Shown here in pieces: positions 26,633-35,524 of a stretch of DNA of 64,000 nucleotides. This stretch comes from Rothia uropygialis. Its GTDB lineage: Bacteria > Actinomycetota > Actinomycetes > Actinomycetales > Micrococcaceae. The position numbers and the translations under genes were made by a program. Within the stretch, counting starts at the first letter, position 1, and each line of letters opens with the position of its first letter. The stretch lies in the NCBI RefSeq assembly GCF_004137765.1, contig NZ_NOIS01000003.1, positions 62,001-126,000 of the forward strand, written 5' to 3'. The notes below the pieces were generated by a model that saw only the letters and a list, made by a program, of their open reading frames with translations, did not search any database and was not told the DNA's origin.

Positions 26633-27991
26633 GTGAGCTCTGCACCCCCATCCGACTCGACTGCCCAGAGAATGGGGCTCAGATGGACGCTTCACGGCGA
26701 CGGAAAACATGTCGCCCCAGGTCAGGTGGTGGCACCGCAGGAACGCCTTGCATGGGGACGCACCATCAGCATCGGCGCCCAGCACGTCGTTGCGATGTTC
26801 GGCGCCACTTTCCTGGTGCCCTTGCTCACCGGTTTTCCTCCGGCAACCACGCTGTTCTTTTCCGGGGTCGGCACAATCCTGTTCCTGCTCCTCACGGCTG
26901 GTCGTGTGCCCTCGTACTTGGGCTCCTCCTTTGCATTCATCGCGCCGATCGGTGCGGCCATGAACCAATACGGACCAGGCGGTGCGCTCGGCGGCGTCGT
27001 CATGTCCGGACTGACCCTGTTTGTTATTGGGCTCATCGTCCAAATCGCGGGCACCGGATGGCTCCAGACGTTGATGCCGCCACTCGTGACAGGATCGATC
27101 GTCGCATTGATCGGCTTCAACCTCGCGCCGTCCGCCAAAGAGAATTTCATGAAGGCACCCGTAACGGCTTTGGTGACGCTCGGATCGATCATTCTGATCT
27201 CGGTGCTTTTCCGGGGTATCTTTGGTCGCCTGTCGATTCTGCTGGGCGTGCTCATCGGATACGTCACGGCAATAGTTCGCGGTGAGGTCGACTTCAGTTC
27301 TATTCAGAAGGCCTGGGATTCCGAGGGCCTGTTCGGGCTGCCGCAGTTTCATGCTCCGGAGTTCCATCTGGCTCTGGCCGGCCTGTTTGTGCCCGTGGTT
27401 CTCGTTCTGGTCGCGGAGAACATAGGCCACGTCAAGTCCGTGGCCTTGATGACCGGGAACAACCTGGACCACTACGCCGGTCGCGCGATCATGGCCGACG
27501 GATTGGCGACGACCATCGCGGGCACGGGTGGAGGATCCGGCACCACAACCTATGCCGAAAATATCGGCGTCATGGCCGCCACCAAGGTCTATTCGACCGC
27601 GGCCTACTGGGTCGCTGCCATGTTTGCACTGCTGCTCTCCGTGATGCCGGTCTTCGGCGCGGCGGTAGCCACCGTGCCGGAAGGCGTCCTCGGAGGCGCC
27701 GCGACCGTCTTGTACGGAATGATCGGCATGCTCGGCGTACGCATTTGGGTTCAGAACCGCGTGGACTTCTCCAATCAGGTCAACCTCACGACTGCGGCCG
27801 TAGCCCTGATCGTGGGTATCGCGGACTACACGTGGGACATCTTCGGATTGCAGTTCGCGGGAATCGCCCTCGGCACGGGAACCACACTGGTGGTGTATCA
27901 CCTCATGGCGTTCATTGCCCGACGTCGCCGGTCGGTCGGAAGCGACCCACTCGATCCGGACGCTACGGAACACCCCTCGCCGCTGGGTTAG
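26633..27991 (+). CDS. NCS2 nucleobase permease (uracil/xanthine type)
   Basis: A 452-residue nucleobase:cation symporter-2. It starts at GTG after CCAGGAGTCAGC. The AQHVVAMFGATFLVPLLTGF opening (first segment), AENIGHVKSVALMTG and GGGSGTTTYAENIGVM motifs are those of UraA/RutG-like uracil permeases rather than xanthine permeases. About 12 to 14 membrane segments. It imports uracil or a related base with protons for salvage. It is monocistronic. The 142-base leader shows no PyrR-type or purine riboswitch structure that I can recognise. Confidence 0.88.
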   Translation: MSSAPPSDSTAQRMGLRWTLHGDGKHVAPGQVVAPQERLAWGRTISIGAQHVVAMFGATFLVPLLTGFPPATTLFFSGVGTILFLLLTAGRVPSYLGSSFAFIAPIGAAMNQYGPGGALGGVVMSGLTLFVIGLIVQIAGTGWLQTLMPPLVTGSIVALIGFNLAPSAKENFMKAPVTALVTLGSIILISVLFRGIFGRLSILLGVLIGYVTAIVRGEVDFSSIQKAWDSEGLFGLPQFHAPEFHLALAGLFVPVVLVLVAENIGHVKSVALMTGNNLDHYAGRAIMADGLATTIAGTGGGSGTTTYAENIGVMAATKVYSTAAYWVAAMFALLLSVMPVFGAAVATVPEGVLGGAATVLYGMIGMLGVRIWVQNRVDFSNQVNLTTAAVALIVGIADYTWDIFGLQFAGIALGTGTTLVVYHLMAFIARRRRSVGSDPLDPDATEHPSPLG

Positions 27992-28119
27992 TGTTGGTCA
28001 GGCGCAGACCCAGAAGTGGATAACGCCCCTTGACAGGGTTCTATCTCCCCAAAGCGCGGCAGCAACCGACATCGCGTGTGAGGCGGGAGCGTCGCGCGAC
28101 CCGGCGGGCTTCCCCTCGC

Positions 28120-29187
28120 TTACTCCCCCAGCACGTGCTTTCGCTGTTCCTCGAAGAACTCGCGATCAGCCGGCTCGGGACGATCCATACCGTTCATGAG
28201 TCGGTGCCACAGCGGGTAGTATGCGGGCAGTTGCGACGCCTCGGTGATACGCTCGCGCGCTTCAGCCGGCAGAGTCAACTCGGCCGCGTCGAGGTCCTCC
28301 GTGAACTGGCCGAAATCGCGTGCCGCAATCGCGACACCGTCAATCCCCGGGCGTCCCATGATCCAGGCGATGACCACCTGGGGCAAACTCCATCCCAAGT
28401 CGCCAGCGATGTCGTCGAAGAGTTCGATGAGGTCATAGGCACGTTCCCAGTCCGTGACATGGGGTTCCGGCCAACCGGCGCCCTGCCTCGTGTCCGATGG
28501 GGTTTCCTGTCCGCGTCGAACTTTGCCATTCAAGAGGCCCTCGCCCAGAGGCGACCAACCCCACGTACCTACTCCTAGATCACGAGCGGCCGGCAGAATC
28601 TCGTATTCGATCTCCCGCGCCTCAGGTGTGTAGTAGACCTGCTGCTCGATCGGCGGGTTCAGCCCCAAGGCCTTGGCCTCATAGACGGTCTTGGTCAGCT
28701 GCCATGCGCTGTAATTGGAGACGCCCCAGTACCTGATTTTCCCGGAACGAATCAGTTCGTTGGCGGTCTCGATGGTCTCCCGGATCGGGGTCTGCCCGTC
28801 CCACTGGTGCATATACAGCAAATCCAGATGATCGGTCCCGAGTCTCGTCAGACTGTCCTCAACGGCCCGGGTCAGATGGTAGCGGCTCGCGCCGGAATCG
28901 TTGGGGCCATCGCCCATCGAGGTGCGGGCCTTGGAGGTCAAGACGACCTCGTCGCGCTTCTTGCCCAGGGCCTGGCCCAGAATTTTCTCCGAATCGCCGC
29001 CATTGTAAATATTCGCGGTATCGAGGAAATTGACGCCACGACCGAACGCTTCGTCCAGCTGTTTCTTGGCTTCTTCGACGCCCAAGCCGGAGATCTTCTC
29101 GAATCCTCCACCCTGGCCATAGGGGATGGTTCCAAGTGCTACGCGGGACACGTACAGGCCGGAATTGCCTAGACGGGTGTACTCCAT
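28120..29187 (-). CDS. Aldo/keto reductase
   Basis: A 355-residue NADPH-dependent aldo/keto reductase with the complete catalytic tetrad: Asp56 (LDTANIY), Tyr61, Lys86 (TSKAR) and His127 (YMHQWD). GWSPLGEGLL and IPG-like IDGVAIAARDFGQF mark the cofactor-binding end. The size and sequence fit the YajO/Tas-like (AKR-11/12) branch that reduces various aldehydes and ketones. Single gene, preceded by AAGGAGTAACGCT. The physiological substrate is unknown. Confidence 0.88.
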   Translation of the reverse strand: MEYTRLGNSGLYVSRVALGTIPYGQGGGFEKISGLGVEEAKKQLDEAFGRGVNFLDTANIYNGGDSEKILGQALGKKRDEVVLTSKARTSMGDGPNDSGASRYHLTRAVEDSLTRLGTDHLDLLYMHQWDGQTPIRETIETANELIRSGKIRYWGVSNYSAWQLTKTVYEAKALGLNPPIEQQVYYTPEAREIEYEILPAARDLGVGTWGWSPLGEGLLNGKVRRGQETPSDTRQGAGWPEPHVTDWERAYDLIELFDDIAGDLGWSLPQVVIAWIMGRPGIDGVAIAARDFGQFTEDLDAAELTLPAEARERITEASQLPAYYPLWHRLMNGMDRPEPADREFFEEQRKHVLGE

Positions 29188-29374
29188 AGCGTTACTCCTT
29201 CACGAGTCCTATATCGCAGCCATGGTGTGCACGTGCTCGAAGAAAAAGCGACAGTTTGCGGCGGTCGGCGAACAAGGCAGATCCCGATGACGACGCCACC
29301 GGCACCCGGAAAGACTCCTTTGTCGGTCATTCAGCTGCCGCGGGCAGCCCTACCGGAACGCAAGCTCCCCAGCG

Positions 29375-30172
29375 TCAGATGCCGGCGACAACGTCCCTCG
29401 CCAAGTCGGCCCGGTTCGTGACGATTCCGTCAACTCCAAGGGCCACGAGCCTTTTCATTTCTTCCGGATCGTCGATGGTCCAAACGTCCACACGCAGACC
29501 GCAAGCGTGCGCGGCCTCGACAAATCGCCGTTCCGCGACCGGAATCTTGAAGGGGCCGATCTTCTGGGAGACCGGGATCTGCACAGCCTCGAAGCGGGCG
29601 ACCCACGGACTTATCGCTCTGCGCACCCAAGGCCAGACCTTCACACATACCCTGAGCGGCATAAGGGCACTGACCAGCCGAAACACTGCAATTCCGGTGT
29701 AACCTGCGCTCGAGGGAACGCCATCTGGGACGTGACGCAGTGCCCTGCGGCGTCTCGATTCGGAGAAGGACGCGATCAGCACTCGGTCCCATGCCCCAAC
29801 CCGACTGACGGCCCGGGGCAGGGCGAGCACGGAGGCTTCGTCCTTGATGTCGACGTTGAATCGTAGCTCTGGGAATTTCTCGAGGGCCGAGACCATCGTC
29901 GGAACATGTTCCCCCGCGCGCAACCGGATCGTCGCGAGATCCTCTGAATCCATCGCCGTAACGTAGCCACTAGTCCCAGCGACTCGCTCGAGGTCCGGAT
30001 CATGAATAGCCATGACCACGCCATCCGAGGTGGTGTTGACGTCCGTTTCAACCCATTGAATCCCCAAAGCGGCGGCGGCGCGAAAGGCACTCAAGGAATT
30101 CTCGTCCGTATCCAACGCCAAGCCGCGATGGGCAAGGATCCTGACCGGTTCTCCTCGCAGACGGTCACCCAC
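29375..30172 (-). CDS. Glycerophosphodiester phosphodiesterase
   Basis: A GDPD-family protein, 265 residues from GTG 30172, which overlaps the stop of the preceding HAD gene by eight bases; a start at 30205 is possible. The catalytic His is in LAHRG, the metal ligands in VETDVNTTSDG and the second His in AIHDPDLERV; VDVWTIDDPEEM and GVDGIVTNRADLA close the barrel. It hydrolyses glycerophosphodiesters to glycerol 3-phosphate and an alcohol. No signal peptide, so probably cytoplasmic. It is the last gene of a tightly overlapping four-gene operon with a sugar kinase, a PEBP-like protein and a HAD phosphatase. Confidence 0.87.
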   Translation of the reverse strand: MGDRLRGEPVRILAHRGLALDTDENSLSAFRAAAALGIQWVETDVNTTSDGVVMAIHDPDLERVAGTSGYVTAMDSEDLATIRLRAGEHVPTMVSALEKFPELRFNVDIKDEASVLALPRAVSRVGAWDRVLIASFSESRRRRALRHVPDGVPSSAGYTGIAVFRLVSALMPLRVCVKVWPWVRRAISPWVARFEAVQIPVSQKIGPFKIPVAERRFVEAAHACGLRVDVWTIDDPEEMKRLVALGVDGIVTNRADLARDVVAGI

Positions 30173-30968
30173 GTTCGAGCAGCTCCTCGATAACTTGGGC
30201 GACACCGTCTTCCTCGAAGGCAGGGCAGGTTCTTCCGACCTCTTGGATCACTTCCGGCCACCCGGAGGCCATCGCGTAGCCTCGGCCGGCCCATTGAAGC
30301 ATGGTCGTGTCATTGGGCATGTCACCGAATGCGACGACTTCGTCTGCAGCGATCCCTTCGGACGCGCACCATCGGGCCAGAGTACGGCCCTTCGAGAGCC
30401 CGGCCTGCCCTATTTCCGTCAGAGGCATATTCGCGACTGCGTGAGTTACGGATACCTGGTTCTTGGCTTTGTCCTGGACCGTTTCATATAAAGTCCGCGG
30501 ATCCATGGATTCGTCCCTGACCAGGAATTTGATGATCTGGGAGTCCGCGGTCAGCAGCTCGCCCAGAGGCCCGATGGTGCGCTGCCCGGTTTCGAGGAGA
30601 TTCGTTTGCGGCCACCCCGGCTCGGAGACGACCCCTGCCAAAGTCTCAACCGAGTAATGAGCGCCTGGCAGCGTCTCGCGCAATGTGGCGTGAAGGTCCA
30701 GAATCATATCTGTCGGGACTGTTTCGGCATGCAGGACTTCACCCTGGGCGACGTCGTAAATCACCGCGCCATTAGAACAGATAGCCACCGATTCATATTC
30801 GAGCTGCTCCCGAACCGGCTCGATCCAGCGATGCGGCCGCCCGGTGACGTAGACGATTTCGACACCCGCGGACCGGGCCGCACGCAACGCTTCGAGGGTG
30901 CGATCGCGAAATCTGAAGTCGGGCCCGAGAACGGTCCCGTCCAGATCCGTTGCGATCAGTTTGATCAC
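30165..30968 (-). CDS. HAD-superfamily phosphatase, Cof type
   Basis: A 267-residue Cof-type HAD hydrolase. DLDGTV carries Asp8 and Asp10; YVTGRP is motif II; SKGRTLARWC and FGDMPNDTTML are the C-terminal motifs. It should remove phosphate from a small phosphorylated metabolite. It overlaps both neighbours: its ATG overlaps the stop of the PEBP-like gene and its stop overlaps the start of the GDPD gene, indicating translational coupling. The link with a kinase and a GDPD suggests turnover of polyol or sugar phosphates, which is inference. Confidence 0.86.
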   Translation of the reverse strand: MIKLIATDLDGTVLGPDFRFRDRTLEALRAARSAGVEIVYVTGRPHRWIEPVREQLEYESVAICSNGAVIYDVAQGEVLHAETVPTDMILDLHATLRETLPGAHYSVETLAGVVSEPGWPQTNLLETGQRTIGPLGELLTADSQIIKFLVRDESMDPRTLYETVQDKAKNQVSVTHAVANMPLTEIGQAGLSKGRTLARWCASEGIAADEVVAFGDMPNDTTMLQWAGRGYAMASGWPEVIQEVGRTCPAFEEDGVAQVIEELLERG

Positions 30969-31492
30969 TCGGTGACCTCGTACGTGCCGGTCAAGAACGC
31001 CCGACCGATGCCGTGGAAGAAGAGATTGAAATTGACCACGGCGGGGCTCGCGCTCTCGTCGATGTCCAGTTGCTCGGTATCCACAGCGGTCACACAGAAG
31101 ATGTAACGGTGGACGCCATGCCCTGGAGGCGGTGCCGCACCCGTGAATTCACGGTTTCCTCCGTCGTTGAGATGTTTGATGGCTCCCGCGATCTCCTCCG
31201 CGGCCCAGCCTGTCTTCAACTCGGTCACGTTCGCGGGGATGTTGGACACACACAAATGCCAGAAACCTGAGGGGGTGGGAGCATCCGGGTCGAAACAGGT
31301 CACGACGTAGCTCTTGGTGCCTTCCGGGGCTCCTGACCAGGCGAGATGCGGGGCGGTATCCTTTCCGCCCTCAATACCCATCGCGCCGGAGGCTTGATCC
31401 AGGCCCAAGGGTTGATTGTCGGTAACGTCGGTCGAGGTCAGGTTGAATCCTGGGAGCTGCGGCAGAGCAGCGTACGGTTCACGATCCAGCAT
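30965..31492 (-). CDS. YbhB/YbcL-type phosphatidylethanolamine-binding-like protein
   Basis: A 175-residue PEBP-family protein. Hallmarks are CFDPDAPTPSGFWHLCVSNIP and PPGHGVHRYIFCVTAVD, the ligand-pocket D-P-D-A-P and G-x-H-R-Y elements of bacterial YbhB/YbcL. Start at ATG 31492, which overlaps the 3' end of the sugar kinase gene by 14 bases; the longer upstream frame is within that gene. Bacterial members have no well-established function; small-molecule phosphate or nucleotide binding is suspected. It is co-translated with the HAD gene (ATGA overlap). Confidence 0.85.
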   Translation of the reverse strand: MLDREPYAALPQLPGFNLTSTDVTDNQPLGLDQASGAMGIEGGKDTAPHLAWSGAPEGTKSYVVTCFDPDAPTPSGFWHLCVSNIPANVTELKTGWAAEEIAGAIKHLNDGGNREFTGAAPPPGHGVHRYIFCVTAVDTEQLDIDESASPAVVNFNLFFHGIGRAFLTGTYEVTE

Positions 31493-32444
31493 TTTCGTTC
31501 TCCTTCTCTGGCTTCTCGTACTCTTCCAAATCCTTACGGGTGGGCAAATCCGCGCCTTCCCGCGAGACGGTGATCGCGGCCGCACGAGCTGCACTGTTCA
31601 GCACGGTGCGCAAGTCATCCGCGCCGAGCTCATCGAGTTTTGCGCGCGTTCCTTTGCCCGATATTCCGCGGTCGATCAAGGCAGACAGCAAAGCAGCCAT
31701 GAGGGAATCTCCTGCACCGACGGTGTCCGCAACCTCCACGTGAGGCGGAACGACCCGGACCCCCTCCGGGCCGGTAGCGCGGGTGATGCCCCACGGGCCC
31801 CACTCGCCTCGCGTCACCACAACGAGTCCGACCCCGGCTTCGAGCCAAGCCCGCGCGGTCGCTTCGACGGTTCGATTTGGGTATAGCCACAACAGGTCCT
31901 CGTCCGAGGCCTTGACGACGTCCGCGTTGGCAACCACGGACTCGGCCCAGCTTCTGGCTTGGGCGGAGTCAGGAATGATCGTAGGACGGCAGTTGGGGTC
32001 GTAGGAGATCAGGGCGTGTGGCGCTGCCAGCCGTACGGCGTCCAGGACCGTTGAGGCACCGGGTTCGAGCATGGCCCCGATTGAGCCGACGTGCAACAGG
32101 TCGGTTTCCGCCAGGAGATCTTCGATGTGGTCTCGGGCCGCTTCGAGGTTCCATTCCAGCTGGAAATCATACGAGACCGAGCCTGCTTCGCCGAGGTTGG
32201 ATTCCGCCACCGAGGTCGGTGCGTCGTCTGGTTCGACAGGCAGTTCGACACCGGAGTTCCGAAGGTGTTCGTCGATGACGTTTCCGTGTTCGTCCCGACC
32301 ATACCTTCCGATGAATCGGGTGCGATGGTCGAGCCGCGAGAGACCCACGGCGACATTGAGCGGACTGCCACCTGGGTGGGTCCTGGGGATGGCGCCTTCC
32401 TTCTTCACGATGTCTACGAGGGCCTCGCCGATCACAGTTAACAT
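31479..32444 (-). CDS. PfkB-family carbohydrate kinase (fructokinase-like)
   Basis: A 321-residue ribokinase/PfkB kinase. GEALVDIV and HPGGSPLNVAVGLSRL at the start, SYDPNCRP in the middle and DTVGAGDSLMAALLSAL with the catalytic Asp mark the fructokinase-like branch. It phosphorylates a sugar, probably fructose, at the expense of ATP. It heads the kinase-PEBP-HAD-GDPD operon. Although the inositol island needs an IolC kinase of this superfamily, this protein lacks IolC-style N-terminal features and lies 15 kb away, so I do not assign it there. Confidence 0.85.
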   Translation of the reverse strand: MLTVIGEALVDIVKKEGAIPRTHPGGSPLNVAVGLSRLDHRTRFIGRYGRDEHGNVIDEHLRNSGVELPVEPDDAPTSVAESNLGEAGSVSYDFQLEWNLEAARDHIEDLLAETDLLHVGSIGAMLEPGASTVLDAVRLAAPHALISYDPNCRPTIIPDSAQARSWAESVVANADVVKASDEDLLWLYPNRTVEATARAWLEAGVGLVVVTRGEWGPWGITRATGPEGVRVVPPHVEVADTVGAGDSLMAALLSALIDRGISGKGTRAKLDELGADDLRTVLNSAARAAAITVSREGADLPTRKDLEEYEKPEKENENAGS

Positions 32445-32673
32445 GACCTCAGTCTACCGAGACCTCGCGCCAAACAACCATGACCGACGTCGGGCGTGAA
32501 TATATCGAAAAATCAGTGTGTCCGGCACCACGTTGTTTTCTGCCCCCAAACCCCACATTTCACAAAAAACGATCCCTCGGATCATCTACGCTAGAGAATG
32601 CTCAGCACATGCATGCGTTCAAACATCACGTCCGGGTCAGTGAAGCCCTGGGCGAGAAAGTGAAGGTCAAACA

Positions 32674-34113
32674 GTGACCAGCCCTGTCACCCCCACCGAG
32701 TGGTCCCGCCGCGAAGAACTTGCCGAAGCCATGATTCCGCTGATTGGGCGGTTGCATCGCGAGAACCGCGTGGTCGTCAATATTCATGGCCGTAGCCTCC
32801 TCAACCAATCCGTCACGGACATCATCAAAGCCCACCGTTGGGCTCGTCAGATCGATACGGTCGAGTTGAGCCTTGAAGAGACATTCCCGCTCGTGGAAGC
32901 TCTGAGCAAACTCGAGCTCGGCCCCGCGTCGGTCGACTTGGCTCGGCTCAACAAATTGCACAAGACCCAAGGGAACGACACCGACGTGGACGGTTGGCTC
33001 CGTGAGCAACTCTCCGAGGTCGTCGGTCGGCAGGGTCAGGAAGAGCACCACGGTCAGGACATCGTGCTCTACGGATTTGGGCGAATCGGGCGTCTGCTGG
33101 CTCGAATCCTCGTCGAAAGAGGGCTGGGCTCGGGTTTGAACCTCCGCGCCGTGGTGGTCCGGAAGAACGGAGATCAGGACCTCTTCAAGAGAGCCTCGCT
33201 CCTGCGCCGCGACTCGGTGCACGGCGCTTTCCGCGGGACCATTCAGGTCGATCCGGACACCAACGTCGTGACCGCCAACGGTGTTCCCATCCAGTTCATC
33301 TACTCTTCGGACCCGGCCACCGTGGACTACACGGAATACGGAATCGAGGATGCCCTCGTCATCGACAACACCGGTCGCTGGCGCGACGAAGAGGGACTGT
33401 CTCAGCATCTCAAGTCCAAGGGAGTCGCGAAGGTTCTGTTGACGGCTCCCGGCAAGGGAAGTCTGAAAAACGTGGTCTGTGGCGTCAACGATGACATCAT
33501 TTCCGCCGATGACAAGATCATTTCCGCCGCATCCTGCACCACCAACGCGATCACACCCGTCCTCAAGGTTCTGGACGACGAGTACGGCGTTTCACACGGT
33601 CACGTGGAGACGGTTCACTCCTTCACCAATGACCAGAACCTCATCGACAACTTCCACAAAGGCGATCGACGTGGCCGCTCGGCTGCGCTGAACATGGTTC
33701 TGACAGAGACCGGCGCGGCGAAAGCCGTTGCCAAGGCTCTTCCCCAGTTGCAGGGCAAGCTGACCGGCAACGCGATTCGGGTCCCCACCCCGGATGTTTC
33801 GATGGCGATCCTGAACCTCCAGCTCGAGAAGGCACCGGAGTCCAAGAGCTCTCTCAACGCATATCTGCGCGATATGTCCTTGAACTCGACGCTCCGCAAG
33901 CAGATCGACTACACCGATTCGCACGAGGTCGTCTCGACCGACTTCGTGGGATCACGCCGAGCCGGCATCGTGGATGGCTTGGCCACCATTGTTTCCGGCA
34001 ATTCCGTGGTCGTTTACGTGTGGTACGACAACGAGTTCGGCTACTCGTGCCAGGTGATTCGAGTGGTGGAGGAAATGGCCGGGGCTCATCCGGCGAGCTT
34101 CCCCAAGGACTGA
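32674..34113 (+). CDS. gap: Glyceraldehyde-3-phosphate dehydrogenase, long (GapX/GapB-like) form
   Basis: A 479-residue GAPDH, about 140 residues longer than the usual 335. The extra N-terminal part (1-125) has no Rossmann motif; the normal enzyme begins at IVLYGFGRIGRLLAR. SAASCTTNAITPV contains the catalytic Cys288, and WYDNEFGYSCQV closes the domain. This long form is known from Corynebacterium and relatives, where it serves gluconeogenesis. The GTG start follows GAAGGT. It is monocistronic with a strong terminator. Cofactor preference (NAD or NADP) cannot be judged here. Confidence 0.92.
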   Translation: MTSPVTPTEWSRREELAEAMIPLIGRLHRENRVVVNIHGRSLLNQSVTDIIKAHRWARQIDTVELSLEETFPLVEALSKLELGPASVDLARLNKLHKTQGNDTDVDGWLREQLSEVVGRQGQEEHHGQDIVLYGFGRIGRLLARILVERGLGSGLNLRAVVVRKNGDQDLFKRASLLRRDSVHGAFRGTIQVDPDTNVVTANGVPIQFIYSSDPATVDYTEYGIEDALVIDNTGRWRDEEGLSQHLKSKGVAKVLLTAPGKGSLKNVVCGVNDDIISADDKIISAASCTTNAITPVLKVLDDEYGVSHGHVETVHSFTNDQNLIDNFHKGDRRGRSAALNMVLTETGAAKAVAKALPQLQGKLTGNAIRVPTPDVSMAILNLQLEKAPESKSSLNAYLRDMSLNSTLRKQIDYTDSHEVVSTDFVGSRRAGIVDGLATIVSGNSVVVYVWYDNEFGYSCQVIRVVEEMAGAHPASFPKD

Positions 34114-34131
34114 CCGACACGCCTAGCTACG

Positions 34132-34173
34132 ACGCCGTGGGGCCTCCTGAATCGGAGGGGAGCCCCACGGCGT
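34132..34173 (+). terminator. Rho-independent terminator after gap
   Basis: ACGCCGTGGGGC and GCCCCACGGCGT form a perfect 12-base-pair stem with an inner TCC/GGA extension, followed by TCGTTTG. It also separates the convergent aminopeptidase gene. Confidence 0.85.
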
Positions 34174-34198
34174 TCGTTTGTAGACGCGCCGAGCAGGC

Positions 34199-35524
34199 TT
34201 ACTCGACCCGGTAGAAGCTCTCGAGCGCCCGGCCAAGAGCCGCGAGGTCGCCAACGTGACACATCTCCCGGGCGGAGTGCATCGAAAGCAGCCCCAGGCC
34301 GACGTCGATGGTTCGGATTCCCAGACGGGTGGCAGTGATCGGTCCGATGGTCGATCCACAGGGCACATCGTTGTTGGACACGAACTCCTGGTACTCAACG
34401 CCTGCGTCCGTACATGCCCGGGCCCAGATCGCGGCACCAACGGCATCCGTTGCGTAACGCTGGTTCGCGTTGATTTTGAGGAGCGGGCCGGCTCCCGGCT
34501 GCGGTTGGTTGTTCGGATCATGGTGCCCGGGATAGTTCGGGTGAACGAGGTGTCCGGCATCCGAGGAAAGGCACACAGAATTCGCGAGAGCGCAACGATA
34601 GTCTTCGGCGCCACCACCGCGACTTCCAGAGATTCGCACTAAGACGTCTTCCACGATGGGCCCGGCCGCCCCGGAGCGGGAGGTCGAGCCTATTTCCTCG
34701 TGGTCGAAGGCGGCCAACACCAGAGTCTTGTCCCCGTCGACCTCACCAGCGGAAGCACGGGTCAGGGCTTCGACGCCTGCATGGACCGAGGAGATGTTGT
34801 CGAGACGTCCTGACGCGAGGAATTCGCCGTTCGCCCCGAATACCCGAGGAGGCTGGGTATCTGCGAGGACGATGTCATAACCCAGAATCGTCTCCGGGTC
34901 GATGGCCTCACCGTCGACGGCGTGGGAGGCCACGTAGGCGAGCACGTCGCCGGGAGCCTCCCCCGCGCCCCAAATGGGTTGGACATGGGTCTGCCGATCC
35001 AGCTTGAGACCGTCATTGACCCCCCGATCGAGATGAATCGCCAATTGAGGGATTCGGGCAACCGGGCCGGTGGTCACGAGCCTCTCGCTGATCAGGCCGT
35101 CCTCCCGTGTGGTGAGGCGCCCGGCGAGACACAGTTCGCGATCGAGCCACGAGTTCAGCAGGGCGCCGCCGTAGACCTCGACACCGATCTGATGCCATCC
35201 GAAACGGTCGATCGAGGATTTGGGTTTGAGCTTGAACGAGGGCGAATCCGTGTGCGCTCCCACGATGCGAAATCCGCTGCTCGACGTCGCAGCTTCCGGC
35301 GTGTACCAGGCGATGAGCGCGCCATCTCGAATGATGTAGCGCCCGCCGGGGGACGGGTTGAAGTCCGCGGTTTCTGCTTGCTCATCGAATCCTGCCGCGT
35401 CCAGACGACGGGCAGCCTCTCGAACCGCGTGATACGACGAGGGCGACGCCGCAACGAATGCCGCGAGATCCTCGGCATTTGCGGCGGGGTCGAAAGTGGT
35501 CAGCGAGTTGCTGTGTTCGGTCAT
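34199..35524 (-). CDS. apeB: M18-family aminopeptidase
   Basis: A 441-residue zinc aminopeptidase of family M18 (aspartyl aminopeptidase type). GAHTDSPSFKLKP holds the first zinc His and the conserved Asp, ASGRLDNISSVHA the bridging Asp, FDHEEIGS the catalytic Glu pair, and LLSMHSAREMCHVGD the last zinc His. Start is ATG 35524 after CCAGGAGGACAGC. It trims N-terminal acidic residues from peptides in the cytoplasm. Its start overlaps the stop of the upstream CAAX-type protease gene, suggesting a two-gene operon. It may work with the nearby peptide importer in peptide use, though the loci are 10 kb apart. Confidence 0.92.
   Translation of the reverse strand: MTEHSNSLTTFDPAANAEDLAAFVAASPSSYHAVREAARRLDAAGFDEQAETADFNPSPGGRYIIRDGALIAWYTPEAATSSSGFRIVGAHTDSPSFKLKPKSSIDRFGWHQIGVEVYGGALLNSWLDRELCLAGRLTTREDGLISERLVTTGPVARIPQLAIHLDRGVNDGLKLDRQTHVQPIWGAGEAPGDVLAYVASHAVDGEAIDPETILGYDIVLADTQPPRVFGANGEFLASGRLDNISSVHAGVEALTRASAGEVDGDKTLVLAAFDHEEIGSTSRSGAAGPIVEDVLVRISGSRGGGAEDYRCALANSVCLSSDAGHLVHPNYPGHHDPNNQPQPGAGPLLKINANQRYATDAVGAAIWARACTDAGVEYQEFVSNNDVPCGSTIGPITATRLGIRTIDVGLGLLSMHSAREMCHVGDLAALGRALESFYRVE

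Noticed and set aside
26498-27973. Minus-strand frame of 491 codons opposite the nucleobase permease
   Set aside because: The translation is a charged, repeat-like sequence typical of an antisense shadow, while the plus strand has a clear NCS2 permease with a ribosome binding site.
31479-32444. PfkB kinase as the missing IolC of the inositol island
   Set aside because: It lies 15 kb away in a coupled operon with PEBP, HAD and GDPD genes, and its motifs look fructokinase-like.
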